Of a stretch of 24,283 bases of DNA, positions 1 to 9,681 are shown piece after piece. Made by a program: the position numbers and the translations under genes. Position 1 is the first letter of the stretch; each line of letters begins with the position of its first letter. The notes under the pieces were generated by a model. That model had not been told where the DNA came from, did no database searches, and worked only from the letters and a program-made list of their open reading frames with translations. The DNA is from Tetmemena sp. SeJ-2015 (lineage: Eukaryota > Ciliophora > Spirotrichea > Sporadotrichida > Oxytrichidae), in contig JAJKFJ010021434.1 in assembly GCA_027382625.1 (NCBI GenBank), positions 1 to 24,283 on the forward strand, given 5' to 3'.

Positions 1-900
1 AAATTCAATCTTGATTACAGAAAAAAAGAGTAAGCTAGTAATTTAAAAATTGAGAATAATATTTTACATGCCTTAAGAAGCTTTAATGCCAATTAAGTTA
101 TTAGCTCTCTTCAAGGAAAAAATTTTTTAACCATTAAAAGTTTTTTAAATTAAATAATATTTATTTTTTTGTAGGGGAAAATTGCTACGAAAAAAATTAA
201 TTTAAAATATTTAAAAAATTTTTAAGGATCATTGAAGATTCGGGAAAAATTTTAGGAAATATCAAATTTTAATAAAAAGGGGGATGAAAATAATGCAAAA
301 AAAATAAAAAATTTTTTAATTTAGTACAGAATGCAAAAAAGTAAAATTTTATTTCAAAATAATTTGGGTTTAAAAGTCAGTCTTTAAGTAAACCTTTAAA
401 AACAATTTTTTAAAAACTATGATCCAAAATTTTTTGGGGGTTTTTTTTTTTCATTTTTTCCTAAAAGTGAACCCCAAATTTTGGGGAAATTCAAATTGGC
501 TATAAGGGTTAAAAGAAATTTTAAAATACAATAATCATTTTTGGGGGTTGAAAAATTTTCGATAAAATTTTAAGCAGTTAAAATCTATCTCCTTGAGAAA
601 TTTAAAATATTTAAAAAAAAATTTAAATGTAAAAAAAATTTTTTAAAATTACTTTTAAACTTAAATTGTTTTCTTTCCCTTTAAATTTTTCCTATGCTTT
701 GAAAATCTCCCAAAAAATTTTAGAACCAAACGTTTCCTCCCCAAATTTTTTAAAAGGTGGGATTCAAAGGATAGCTTTTAAATTTAAAAGCTCCCTATTA
801 AAAAATTATTTATGCTTTTTTTCTTGGCCTTTGTTTTAAAGTTTTCTTTTTTATTACCTTTAGGGGAAAAATTTCTTTTGCTTGGCCAAAGGGTTTAAAA
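1..900. other. AT-rich, homopolymer-degraded stretch
   Basis: No gene can be read here on either strand. The sequence is dominated by long A and T runs broken by GGGG and CCCC blocks. The same texture appears at 23560-24000, where the opposite arm at 10580-11130 shows what the undamaged sequence should be. I therefore read this stretch as a low-quality consensus and not as real low-complexity DNA. No G4T4 or C4A4 telomeric array was found. Confidence 0.6.
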
Positions 901-1065
901 TATAAAATCGATTCAACATGTTTGGAGATCCCAAACAAATCCTGGGTTTTTCTAAGTCACTAATATGTATGACGTTTCGTTTGGGGAAATTTTCCCGGAG
1001 GTTGCTCTATTCCTTCCTACAAGGAAAAACCTCTAAAACAAGTTCCCAGAACGAAGGTTCTTCTT

Positions 1066-1515
1066 TTGGCGTCCTTGCTACTGTGGTCAGAGTACCTCAA
1101 AGAGATCATTGAAGAGGGCAAAGAAGAGATTCAAAATAGAGGAGAACGACCCAAAAAAGGGCAAGGAATATTTAAATCAGCGACGAATGGTTTGAGCAGC
1201 TTCAGAAGTACCCCAAACTTCTCTAGAAAGGGTTTTAGATTTTTAACTGTGTAGAGAAATTTTCCGGTCAAATTTAAATTGAAGGAGAGACAAAGGGTAT
1301 TCAGGGGCCGGGGGAAGGGCAAAATACAAGCTTTCGAGGTGGGGCCCAAGCGTCAAATCACTAAAAAACTTGGGGAAACGCGAGATGCACAAAAGATGGG
1401 GGGAGAAAGGTTCAAGATGAGGAAGTGGGGTCCATCTGGCCAAACCCAAACAAAAGGAAAAAGGGAAAACCTCTTTAAGAACCCCCTTTCTTCCCAAATA
1501 AGCAAAAGGACTTAA
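1066..1515 (+). CDS. Indel-damaged coding stretch, charged coiled-coil-like protein
   Basis: I do not recognise the product. The plus strand reads as a charged, helix-prone protein, with segments such as SEYLKEIIEEGKEEIQNR (about 1088-1141), then KGKEYLNQRRMV and EQLQKYPKLLQK (about 1157-1230), then RQITKKLGETRDAQK (about 1352-1396). A TAG is used as Gln inside LLQK. The pieces lie in different frames and are joined by single-base shifts, as expected for a noisy consensus. It lies next to the minus-strand transposase in convergent orientation, so it could be a second protein of the same transposon, but no zinc finger, kinase or other diagnostic motif is visible. Start and end are not determinable. 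Confidence 0.4.
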
Positions 1516-1645
1516 GTCTTTAAAGGGTTAAATTAAATATTTTTCCCAAAAATATTCACTCTCCCTTATCTCGCACAAAACTTTGTTTTCTCTTCCACTC
1601 TCTTACAACTACTCACTTTTAAATCCTTTTAAATCGATAGCTTAA

Positions 1646-2530
1646 TCATGCATAAAGTGGAAGAGCACCCAGCTTCTTATAGTGCCCCTTAACTAATTTC
1701 CAGTAAAACTCAATGCCGTTGAACTCGGCCAGTAGGGGAAAATTTAAAAAAAGGAGTGATGTTCAACTCCGCGTATGCCTTTTTCGCTTCCTTTGTTTTG
1801 TGACGCTGAGGTGTCAACGAGTTTGAAAAGATCTCACCCTCTGTGATCTTCTCTCTGAGCTTCTTAAAAAAAAACCCCCAACATACTGCTCTCGCTTGAA
1901 GGGGGGGAAAAAGGACATAAGCTTCTAAAACCCGGTTTTCACTAAATTCCTGCAAGTAACGCACTTGTAGTTATATTTTCTTTTTTACTCGTAAAAATTC
2001 TATGTTTTTTCGTGCTTTTTGTACCCAAATCTTCTTTTATGAAGGTGTTGGTGGAACACAGCTTCGTCAGCACATCAAACTTCACGGGTATTTCCCCCTC
2101 CACCCGAGCGGGTAGTCGTAAATATATTTCATTATAATAAAAAGGCTTAGTGAAATCAAAAAAGCGCTTCAATCGATTCACAGTTTTTTACGTTATTTCC
2201 CTTTCAAAAGAAAAGATGTTTTGGGTACAGTCTACGGAGGGGATCTTGAGATAAGGGGAAAAAATCTATGGGAAAATCTTCGCGCGCTACTCCAAACTGA
2301 AGTGCGCTTAGTGGGGAAGAGTTTTTAGGATCAATCAAATAATTTATTTTGCACATCTTTTTAAAATTAGAAGTGCGATGAGGAAAGCTGGAACTCCTAA
2401 TTTTTCATCTGCAAACAACTTTTTAAATGCGAGAGATATGTTGGGACTCTCAACATTTTTGCGAATTATGGTTTTTTAACAATATTTACTACTGATAAGG
2501 GCACTACATCCATACCTTAGAGTCAAAAAA
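1646..2530 (-). CDS. Broken DDE transposase, Tc1/mariner-IS630-like (TBE/Tec type candidate)
   Basis: On the minus strand the pieces read, in order: QKTIIRKNVESPNISLAFKK and a Leu-rich helix (about 2530-2350); ITQKTVNRLKRFF and LPARVEGEIPVKFDVLTK (about 2200-2060); RYLQEFSENRVLEAYVLF (about 1960-1910); KKLREKITEGEIF and EAKKAYAELNITPFF (about 1870-1745); and EFNGIEFYWKLVKGHYKK (about 1725-1675). The stop is TGA at 1646-1648. The last motif matches the terminal Glu block of DDE_3 transposases (consensus N-P-I-E...W..K). YVLF followed by a damaged stretch sits where the second Asp block (DNA..H) is expected. At least three frameshifts occur, mostly at homop runs, so damage may be technical. Family knowledge: spirotrich germline genomes carry many such elements (TBE, Tec). 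Terminal inverted repeats were not identified. A plus-strand frame open through the same stretch is the antisense shadow. Confidence 0.55.
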
Positions 2531-2855
2531 GAAACTTTTTGATAGGATTTGGGTCATGTAGTTATTTTTTAGTTTAAATTAATTTGGCTTAAAAATTTTC
2601 ATTTTTTTTATTAATTTATCCTACTTAAATTGGCTTTTTTAATAATTCTAAGTTTGATTACTTGTATTAACTCACCTTTTGCATTTATCTTTGACAAATG
2701 CATAATCCCTTGACTAACATTTGCGAAAAGAGACAAACTCTTTAATCGAGAGGGAGATTTAATTAATTATATTAATTTATATATTTATGATCACTAATGT
2801 TTTCAATATATTATTTATAAAATATTTCCTTTTCTGTTAGATAAATATTTTTGAG
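2531..2855. other. AT-rich intergenic region upstream of the PLC-like gene
   Basis: Very AT-rich, with no supported coding on either strand. It separates the convergent/divergent transposon remnant from the start codon at 2856 and would hold the promoter of the PLC-like gene, but no specific promoter element stands out. Confidence 0.4.
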
Positions 2856-5140
2856 ATGATGGAAACTTCCTTTGAAGATTTTCAAATCGATCACCTCTCT
2901 GATTATTATAACGATGAAGACTCATAATTTAAACCAAATAACTATAAATGAGTATTTATAGCTTTAATAAATATTTGAATATAAGCTTATTCGATTAACT
3001 TATTTTATTATATAAATTATCATAGAATGATGTAAGAATAAGATCCTAATAATTATTAAATGGTTTGTTAAAATTATTATTATAAAATTAATTTTATCTC
3101 ACCTCCTTTTTACTATCTTATTTTCCACTGTATATAAATGCTTTTTCCAAATAATTACTATAATGTAATTTATTAAAATTATTTTCTCTTAATTTTGCTT
3201 ATTAGTTTAAGGGGAGGGAATATTTTGATTTCTTTTTTTAATTTGAAGGGAGCTCTGAAGCATAGAGCTTTTCTAATATAAGAAGAAACCTTTAAGGTCT
3301 ACCAACTGATACATACTTCCAAGCCAAAAGGAGTGTGAGAACTTGGATGACTGACCTCACGAAATAGCTCGGAAATAAGAATTACTTCACTATCAAGAAC
3401 ATTTCCCTAATTGGAGCTCACAACCCTGGAATGAGCAGCATCAATCTATAATCAATATCTTGATAATCTTCCTATACTTTTTATTGATTGAATCTGAACA
3501 TATTACACAATCAGCAAGTCCTTGGCTCATTTATAAATATTTTCCTATTTTTTGGCATGATGATTAGAAACATAAACTTCGGTGGGTTCTCTGGGATGAA
3601 CTTTTATTAAATGCAAGCTATCATTGAACCCATTTTCGCCACTCAAAAGTATTCCGTCTCTAAGCTACTCAAGTCTGGAGTTAGATTTTTTGACATAAGA
3701 GTTGCGTCGCTAGCAAACTACCCTAATATGGTGTTAATTTCAAACTCCTTTGTATCAAACTAAACCTAGTCAAGATTTAGTTTTTAAAAATAAATCAATC
3801 TGCAATTTACTAACTTACTGACTTTTTATGAAAAGTTTTATAAATAAATACAATAATTATTATTTATCAATCTATAAATAATTTACATAAATTTGCATAT
3901 ATAGAGGGTTTATGGGAATTTAAAGAAATTTTCTGAGTATTTATATTATATTAAAAGAGTAATCAGTCCCATAATAAATTATGTTAAAAAAGATAAAGAT
4001 GCAAAAATTTTGTTTTTTAAAAAAATAATGAAATTTAATGCTTAAGATATATTTTAATTAGTGACGCTTTAAACGAAATATGCTACTTCATAGGTTTGAA
4101 CCCAGGAGAAATAGTAGTTGTCAGCATAAAATCTGACAACAGCAGGTATAGACTTGTTGATTCTTAGGTTCCAAATTGGTTAATAGCTGATATAGTGTGG
4201 GAGAGCTGTAATTTGGATTATATTTTAGATGCCTCTTATTTGAACAGGCCAATTAATCCTATTTAACTTTTCAATTTAAAATTTATCTTGTTTTAATGTT
4301 AAGCACTTATATATTTCTGCAAATCTACTTTTATTAATTTAAATGAGTTTTAATTAGAACTTATGGAGGTGTCTACTTCACTGGCTTTACCACTCATTAA
4401 ATATAGCTGAGAGTTAATAAAAAAGAGAATTAAATGAGAATTAATTTAAAATCTAATAAAATCTAGACTGTTTAAGTGTGTCTCTGATTTTAATAATTAT
4501 TAGATCATTCGATACAGCATAAAACTTTAAGAACTTTTTATCCTTGAAGCTTTTGTGTAAGAGCGCTCAGTCAAGAGTTATTATCAACAGAGGATTTAAT
4601 GAAGACGATGATGAAGAATGCGAGGATCGTATCTCATTGCTGAGAGGTACTGTGAAGATGATTAAAGAAGAAACTCATATTAATTTTTCATTGTCTATCT
4701 AACAAGCTGCAGTTCAGGGGATGAATCTGCGATTTCAACTGTCGCCATTTTGTAACTATCCTTTTATTATTTTAACCAATCACCTATTTCAATTAAGGTT
4801 CCTTTTAGAACATATTTTTGTGTCCCTAGAATTAGAAGAATATTTATTCTTTTTTATAATTGAATGTTTATACTGATTACTTTCCTACAGTGGTGACTAA
4901 GAGATCTGAAGCAATCACGTAGGACTACGAAATTGAATTAATTAATTAAAGTAGTAAGAAATATGGCTAAAATACGAATAAATTATATGAATTCAAAAGT
5001 ACAAATAAGTTTGATCATTATACCTCTTGGGTAACAGTAGAAAAATACAATTTATTGTTTGCAATGATTATTTCCCAGAATAGGTTTATCTTTTTATTAT
5101 TTAGAAACGACCTCCTCCTTTTTTCTTTAAACATGCTTGA
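2856..5140 (+). CDS. PI-PLC X-domain phosphodiesterase-like protein, germline version interrupted by IESs
   Basis: Start ATG 2856 (a second in-frame ATG follows at once). Segments: 2856-2930 (MMETSFEDFQIDHLSDYY), 3245-3447, about 3491-3781, 4063-about 4264, about 4500-4745, about 4860-5030, 5105-5140 (stop TGA 5138-5140). The X-domain signature is clear: FTIKNISLIGAHNPGMSS carries the first catalytic His of PI-PLC X domains, KLLKSGVRFFDIRVA is the GVR-FD-R block, LNEICYFIGLNPGEIVVV is the next conserved strand, and VYTDYFPTVV resembles the domain end. The second catalytic His is not evident: the expected position reads VLISNSF. Predicted role by family is cleavage of phosphoinositide or GPI head groups. 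TAA/TAG are read as Gln throughout, and no TGA lies in the assigned segments. IES candidates are listed separately. Joins between 4264 and 4860 are unresolved. The final intron (5031-5104) is GT-AG. Confidence 0.7.
2925..3238 (+). other. IES candidate 1, pointer TAATTT, 314 bp
   Basis: The 6-bp word TAATTT occurs at 2925-2930 in the first coding segment and at 3239-3244 at the start of the next. Removing one copy with the AT-rich DNA between joins ...NDEDSQF to EGSSEAQSFSNIRR in frame. It also removes the TGA that would otherwise end the first segment. No GT donor lies at the left junction, so a normal intron does not explain it. Confidence 0.7.
3443..3490 (+). other. Short IES candidate, pointer AATCT, 48 bp
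   Basis: AATCT at 3443-3447 and 3491-3495 lies in the same codon phase. Excision removes two in-frame TGA codons (3461 and about 3485) and joins GMSSINL to the downstream X-domain frame. An alternative pair, CAATC (3442 and 3508), would also keep the frame, so the exact boundary is uncertain. No GT occurs between the end of clear coding and the first TGA, which argues against an intron. Confidence 0.45.
3777..4057 (+). other. IES candidate 2, pointer TTAGT, 281 bp
   Basis: TTAGT at 3777-3781 and 4058-4062. Excision joins the frame NQTQSRFS to DALNEICYFIGLNPGE, giving a continuous PI-PLC X-domain reading. The removed DNA is strongly AT-rich and has no coding character. Confidence 0.65.
4265..4500 (+). 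other. Unresolved interruption(s) in the PLC-like gene
   Basis: Coding after RPINPIQ (4264) is lost and is clear again from about 4500. A short coding-like island lies at 4358-4410. Pointer-like repeats exist (AACTT at 4265 and 4358; TTAAT near 4253 and 4350; TCATT at about 4398 and 4505), but they imply different frames and I cannot choose among them. Confidence 0.35.
5031..5104 (+). other. Intron, 74 nt
   Basis: Donor GTAACA directly after a TGG codon and acceptor TTATTTAG. Splicing gives the C-terminus TSWKRPPPFFFKHA followed by TGA at 5138-5140. Confidence 0.55.
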
Positions 5141-5190
5141 GAAGTATTAGTAGACTGTCACTGAATTTTTTCTATTTTATTCTTAGATAA

Positions 5191-7655
5191 ATGACCTTGA
5201 CTGCGTATTGCATTCTTATTTTAAGTTCGCTAATTATTAATTGCGTACATTAGTAAACCGCAGTTGTCATTTCAAAGTCTTTGTATTTAGGTTTCGAAGT
5301 CATCTGCACTATTTTAGCCTTGGATTTGGTGAAACAAGGATTTTTCCTTAATTTTCTAGAGAAAGATGTAAGTGACAAACTTAATTAATAAATGGAATAA
5401 TCATTTATTTTATGAAATGGTTTACTTACTTGGAATGGTTTTGAGCTAATCTGAAAAGAAGAAAGTTAACGCATTGTTAGTTAAAAATAGAATTTCGGGT
5501 TTTCATTTTCTAACATACTTATTAATTATTTAGATTATTAAAGAGAAATTAATAGTCAGCAGGAGATGGACCAATTTTTATAAAAAGATTAATTTAATCG
5601 ATTGTCTGTAATGTAATCTTATTCATCCTATAATAGGGAAAAGAGTTCCCCCTAGTTTTTATATAAAAAATATGAGTAAATTACGGAAACCCTCCTGCTT
5701 CAAATTGCCAGACCATAAAGAGGAATTTGATTGATTTTAAAGTAGTTAATATTTAGGGGAAAATGAGCAGACTTTCTCTTTAACTTTCACTGAGTCTATC
5801 TTAATGTTTGGAGAACGCAAAGAGCATTTTCACCCTGAATGATTTGAGAGCAGAAAAAGGAGAAGGTCTCCAGGTAGACTATCAAACTCTAAAATGTTAG
5901 TAAAAATTTTCCACTAAGGTTAAAATGTTAAGTGGTTGAGCCTAAACTAGACTCTTTGAGAAGACCGTCCCTTAATCAAAAAAAAGAAGAGAGTTGATGA
6001 ATTTTATTCATTCAAAGAATGTCATTCTTTGCTATTTTACATGCCCAATATTCTTAGAGAAGGCTTATGAAATTAAAAGTCTTAAAGATATCCAAATTAT
6101 TCTGCTGCAAAATTTTTCCTCGGTAAGTCTATTCAGTTATCTCCAAATTTAAATGGATGAAATATTTTGGCCATAAATTTTAACTTTCTAATTAAGTTTG
6201 AATTAAAAAATAAATTAAGATTTAATAATATTTATAGAAGAATATTAAATAGTTAAATAAGATTTTCTTTAAAACAAAAGTTTATTTGTTTATAAAATGA
6301 TTATTTTATGAATAATTGAATAAATTGAGTCTGTCCTTGACAACAATTATGAGTACTACTACCATTCCACTTATCAATCGTAGTCGCCTACTACCTACGA
6401 TCTACTCAGCGCAGACTTGTATACCACTCCTAACGATACCTCCCTCTTTGAGACGCTCACAACTATGACCTCTAATGCTTTCACTCAAAATTTCGGGAGT
6501 ATCAACCCTAACAAATATCCCAACTACGTTCCTTATTTTACAGACAGATTACTTATGGAGTGGGGATTTCTAACCACACCTCTCAATTTTGTGCTCGCAA
6601 AACTCAACATTCAAACCTTTGACTAAGTAGATCACAGATACCAACTTTTAAACAGTATTAGAATGATTGAATTACTGATCGCTAAATAGACGGCGACCAC
6701 GACAACTACAACTCATACCACAGCTCCAACGGCAACTCCAACACCAATATTTTTTTATCTTTCTCCTCATTTATATTTAAAAAAGAAAATAGTGGATTAA
6801 ATAAAAAAAGATACATCCTATTATATTTTATAAATTGTAAATAAGTACTATTTCATTAATCTCTTTAGTATATTAAGTCGTCCTTTAGGATGAATATGAA
6901 TGCATGATCGATGATTGGTTTTGCTTAGAGATAAATTCTAATTCATTCCTTTATCTATGACTTATATTATATTAAACATTGAGTTATGGTAAATTAAATG
7001 TTTCCCAAAGCAACTACAACATCAATAACTACATCCACTTCTATATCTACAATAAATACCTCAACTGAAAAAGAATTAAGGTTAGGCAAGTGTCAAGAGT
7101 AAGATTGGTATAATGATTTAGCAGAGACTCATCTTCACAGAGGCAAGCTCGAAGAGATATATAAATATGCTTGAATTAGCATAACGTATAAAACTCTGAA
7201 TTAAGGAAACTTAAATTATGCTTGCACTAAGAGGATGTTCAAAATAAGGCTCGTATCCTCCATAATGCATTAAAAATATCAAGCGATACTTAAATTAAAA
7301 ATCGATTTCCTTAGATAGGTTTTCTTTCTCTATTTAATAAAATAATGATCTTCATATCTCAAAGTTTTGATCAAAGCAAATACTTACTGTAAAGAAATAA
7401 TTAAAAGTTTTTCTCTCTAATTTAATAATTTTAATTTTTAATTATGAAATTTAAATCACCGTGTCCTTCCTGATCTTGCCTTTTTAACAGTTTTTAGCGA
7501 ATAAATTTGCTGAGCTATTTCTTAACACCAATAATGAAATGCCTTTTAATATTGTTAATGAAGTTTTAAAATTATATTTTGAATTGATGGTGGAAGCCAA
7601 CTATTTTTGTTATTCCTTTCCTTGGTACTTCAGTCAACTTTGTTAAGAAAAGTGA
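5191..7655 (+). CDS. Predicted secreted or membrane protein with Thr-rich linker, unknown function
   Basis: Not recognised. The start at ATG 5191 gives a hydrophobic signal-like N-terminus (MTLTAYCILILSSLIINC); start choice is uncertain because the frame is open further upstream. Segments: 5191-5367; 5534-about 6122 with FYKKINLIDCLQCNLIHP, KSIFTLNDLRAEKGEGLQVD and EKAYEIKSLKDIQIILLQN; 6330-6737 with SVLDNNYEYYYHSTYQSQSP and NPNKYPNYVPYFTDRLLMEW, then a Thr-rich run; 7010-about 7320 with LHRGKLEEIYKYA and LRKLKLCLHQEDVQNKARIL; 7488-7655 with FLANKFAELFLNTNNEMPFN, ending in TGA 7653-7655. Introns at 5368-5533 and 6123-6329 are GT-AG and keep the frame. Small frame breaks at about 5732, 5935, 5980 (A8 run) and 7170 look like indels. 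The 3' part lies inside the 406-bp inverted repeat. It could be two genes. Confidence 0.5.
5368..5533 (+). other. Intron, 166 nt
   Basis: Donor GTAAGT after codon GAT and acceptor TTATTTAG. Splicing joins FLNFLEKD to IIKEKLIVSRRW in phase 0. Confidence 0.6.
6123..6329 (+). other. Intron, 207 nt
   Basis: Donor GTAAGT after codon TCG (6120-6122). The acceptor AG at 6328-6329 places the following codons in the frame of the long downstream coding stretch. It also removes the TGA at about 6318. Confidence 0.5.
6732..7009 (+). other. IES candidate 3, pointer GCAACT, 278 bp
   Basis: GCAACT at 6732-6737 and 7010-7015 sits inside a Thr-rich coding tract. Excision joins HTTAPTAT to TTSITTSTSISTINTST in frame. 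There is no GT donor near the left edge (first GT about 55 nt further in). The pointer has no TA, which speaks against Paramecium-type TA-bounded IESs. Confidence 0.65.
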
Positions 7656-7953
7656 CTATTTTGGGGATCTATAGCTCATTCAATTGTGCTTTTAATTAGG
7701 ACTTTACTCTGCATGATAACCCTTAAGATTTTCTGGACTTTAATGTGGCAAGTGCCTATTGACGATTCAGCCAAAATTGAGAGGATCATTGCTTCTTCCC
7801 TCAAAATTAATTTTCAATGAAGGCATGTTGCTATGGTTTAGAGATTATAAAATAATTTCAATTTAGAGAAGCTTTATTTTAAAATAATAACATACTCAAA
7901 AAACAACAATTGTGAAGATTATTTACTTTAGATTCAATAAATATTAAAATTAA
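7548..7953 (+). repeat. Inverted repeat, left arm, 406 bp
   Basis: Its reverse complement is found at 8095-8500 with the same length; I saw no mismatch on reading both arms. The left arm includes the 3' coding end of the upstream gene (codons after 7548 and the TGA at 7653), so the right arm carries an antisense duplicate of it. Confidence 0.95.
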
Positions 7954-8094
7954 GCGCTAGTTTATAAAGAATGAATTTTAACGAACGTTCCAAAACTTTG
8001 AACGACCGTTTCTGATTTTGAATAAACTATTCTGTCTCAGATATTATGAGCTCCATTCTAAAACATTTTTGCTATAAAAATTTGCTTAAATAAA
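7954..8094. other. 141-bp spacer between the 406-bp inverted arms
   Basis: Single-copy loop of the inverted repeat. AT-rich with no recognised feature; contains the small palindrome AACGAACGTT-like stretch near 7979. Confidence 0.6.
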
Positions 8095-8500
8095 TTAATT
8101 TTAATATTTATTGAATCTAAAGTAAATAATCTTCACAATTGTTGTTTTTTGAGTATGTTATTATTTTAAAATAAAGCTTCTCTAAATTGAAATTATTTTA
8201 TAATCTCTAAACCATAGCAACATGCCTTCATTGAAAATTAATTTTGAGGGAAGAAGCAATGATCCTCTCAATTTTGGCTGAATCGTCAATAGGCACTTGC
8301 CACATTAAAGTCCAGAAAATCTTAAGGGTTATCATGCAGAGTAAAGTCCTAATTAAAAGCACAATTGAATGAGCTATAGATCCCCAAAATAGTCACTTTT
8401 CTTAACAAAGTTGACTGAAGTACCAAGGAAAGGAATAACAAAAATAGTTGGCTTCCACCATCAATTCAAAATATAATTTTAAAACTTCATTAACAATATT
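8095..8500 (-). repeat. Inverted repeat, right arm, 406 bp
   Basis: Reverse complement of 7548-7953. Identity stops sharply: the base after 8500 no longer pairs with 7547, and 8094 no longer pairs with 7954. Confidence 0.95.
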
Positions 8501-9373
8501 GGATGGTAATTAAAATCTATCCATAAAGTTATTCGCAAATTATTTTGTTATATCTTAAATTGATAAATTAACTTTCCTTTGAAAATCTGTTCTCTTTTTA
8601 CATAATAATTTATTCAATTTATCCTTTCTTAGTTTGTTTAAAAATACTTTTTTTAATTTAAGGTTTTTAATCTTAAAACTTTTTTTTTATTTAATTAGAT
8701 TTATGAAATTAGATTATTAATATTTATATATTGTTCCTTATATTATAGAAGCTAAATAATTTATCTTTTGTTACCTTCTTCCTACCATATTAAAAACTAA
8801 AAACCTAGCTTTAAAAGCCTAAAAAATTATATATTATTTTACCGTTTGTTGAAACACTCTTACTATATTTTTTACCATTTGCATTTTAATATAATGTTAA
8901 TAAAAATATAATAAATATATTATGTAATGATAATTTTAATTTTTTTCTAATTCTTCTATATCCTTTTATTGTTCGGTTAATTAATTCAGCTAATAACTTA
9001 TTAAATTTTATCATTAATCATTAGTTATTATATTTTGTTACTATCTTTGTGAAATAAGTATTTGAATAATTTATAGAATGAAATGATAAATTAGGATTTG
9101 CAACCTAAGCTCATATAATAATTAAAATAATAGTTGGAAACTTATAAATCAATAAAAATTAGAATTTTCATTTTAAATGCTTAACATTCATGAATGTTTT
9201 TTTTTTTATGAGAGAAACTTTCTCTTTTATAACTAGACAATATTTATCTTAAGAACTCCTAACTGTAATACTCGGTTCTTAATTTCCTTATTCCTTCTCA
9301 AAATATATATTTTTCCTTTATTTAATTGAAAATATATTTATAAAATAAATGAATTGAATTAAGATAATTAAAA
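8501..9373. other. AT-rich intergenic region
   Basis: Long A/T-rich stretch with no coding character, repeat or RNA gene that I can support. Confidence 0.5.
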
Positions 9374-9681
9374 ATGAATAAAAGACTTATGAGTGCGTCT
9401 ACCTTACTGGTTCTCGCATACTTGCTTCCATTCTCTCAACAGCACTTCAACGCCAAACAAGCAGCAGAGAAGTTCCTCGTTTATAATAAATTATAATTTA
9501 TTTCTCGGGCATTTCAACCTTTACCCAACCCATGACTTCAGAAATACTCTTTATTTATTACTCACTCTCAAAAGTAAATTGCACCTTAAACTGCTGCTCC
9601 AAGCCAAGAGCTCTTTGAGATCCAATACAGATGCGAGTACATGTCAGGAATCAGTTTCTATGATCTCAAGCCTCTCGCAGG
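9374..9681 (+). CDS. 5' exons of a secreted protein, possibly MRH/Atg27-like
   Basis: ATG 9374 begins a classic signal peptide (MNKRLMSASTLLVLAYLLP). Exon 1 is 9374-9478. A 63-nt intron, 9479-9541 (GTTTAT...CTTCAG), removes an in-frame TGA. Exon 2, 9542-9681, reads SLFITHSQKQIAPQTAAPSQ then ELFEIQYRCEYMSGISFYDL and KPLAG, ending at a consensus donor GTAAGTTC. The motif C...GISFYDLKPL recalls the start of mannose-6-phosphate-receptor-homology/Atg27 domains, which is a weak analogy. Just past the donor, another frame reads SNLDGSEFVIYTHFS, which would also suit such a fold, so a one-base error instead of an intron is possible. No further exon is visible before 10312, so the gene is incomplete here. 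Confidence 0.55.
9479..9541 (+). other. Intron, 63 nt
   Basis: GTTTAT...CTTCAG between CTC and AAA codons. It removes the only TGA in the frame and keeps phase 0. Confidence 0.55.

Noticed and set aside
420..450. G/T-rich run resembling a spirotrich telomere
   Set aside because: No repeated G4T4 unit; it matches the homopolymer damage seen across 1-900.
1900..2694. Plus-strand frame open for about 265 codons with TAA/TAG as Gln
   Set aside because: It is antisense to the minus-strand transposase, whose motifs are much more specific.
5640..8110. TGA read as Trp (karyorelict or Condylostoma-like code)
   Set aside because: Frames can be stretched through TGA here, but the clearly coding regions almost never contain TGA and use TGG for Trp; genes end on TGA. 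With all three codons as sense, any frame is open.
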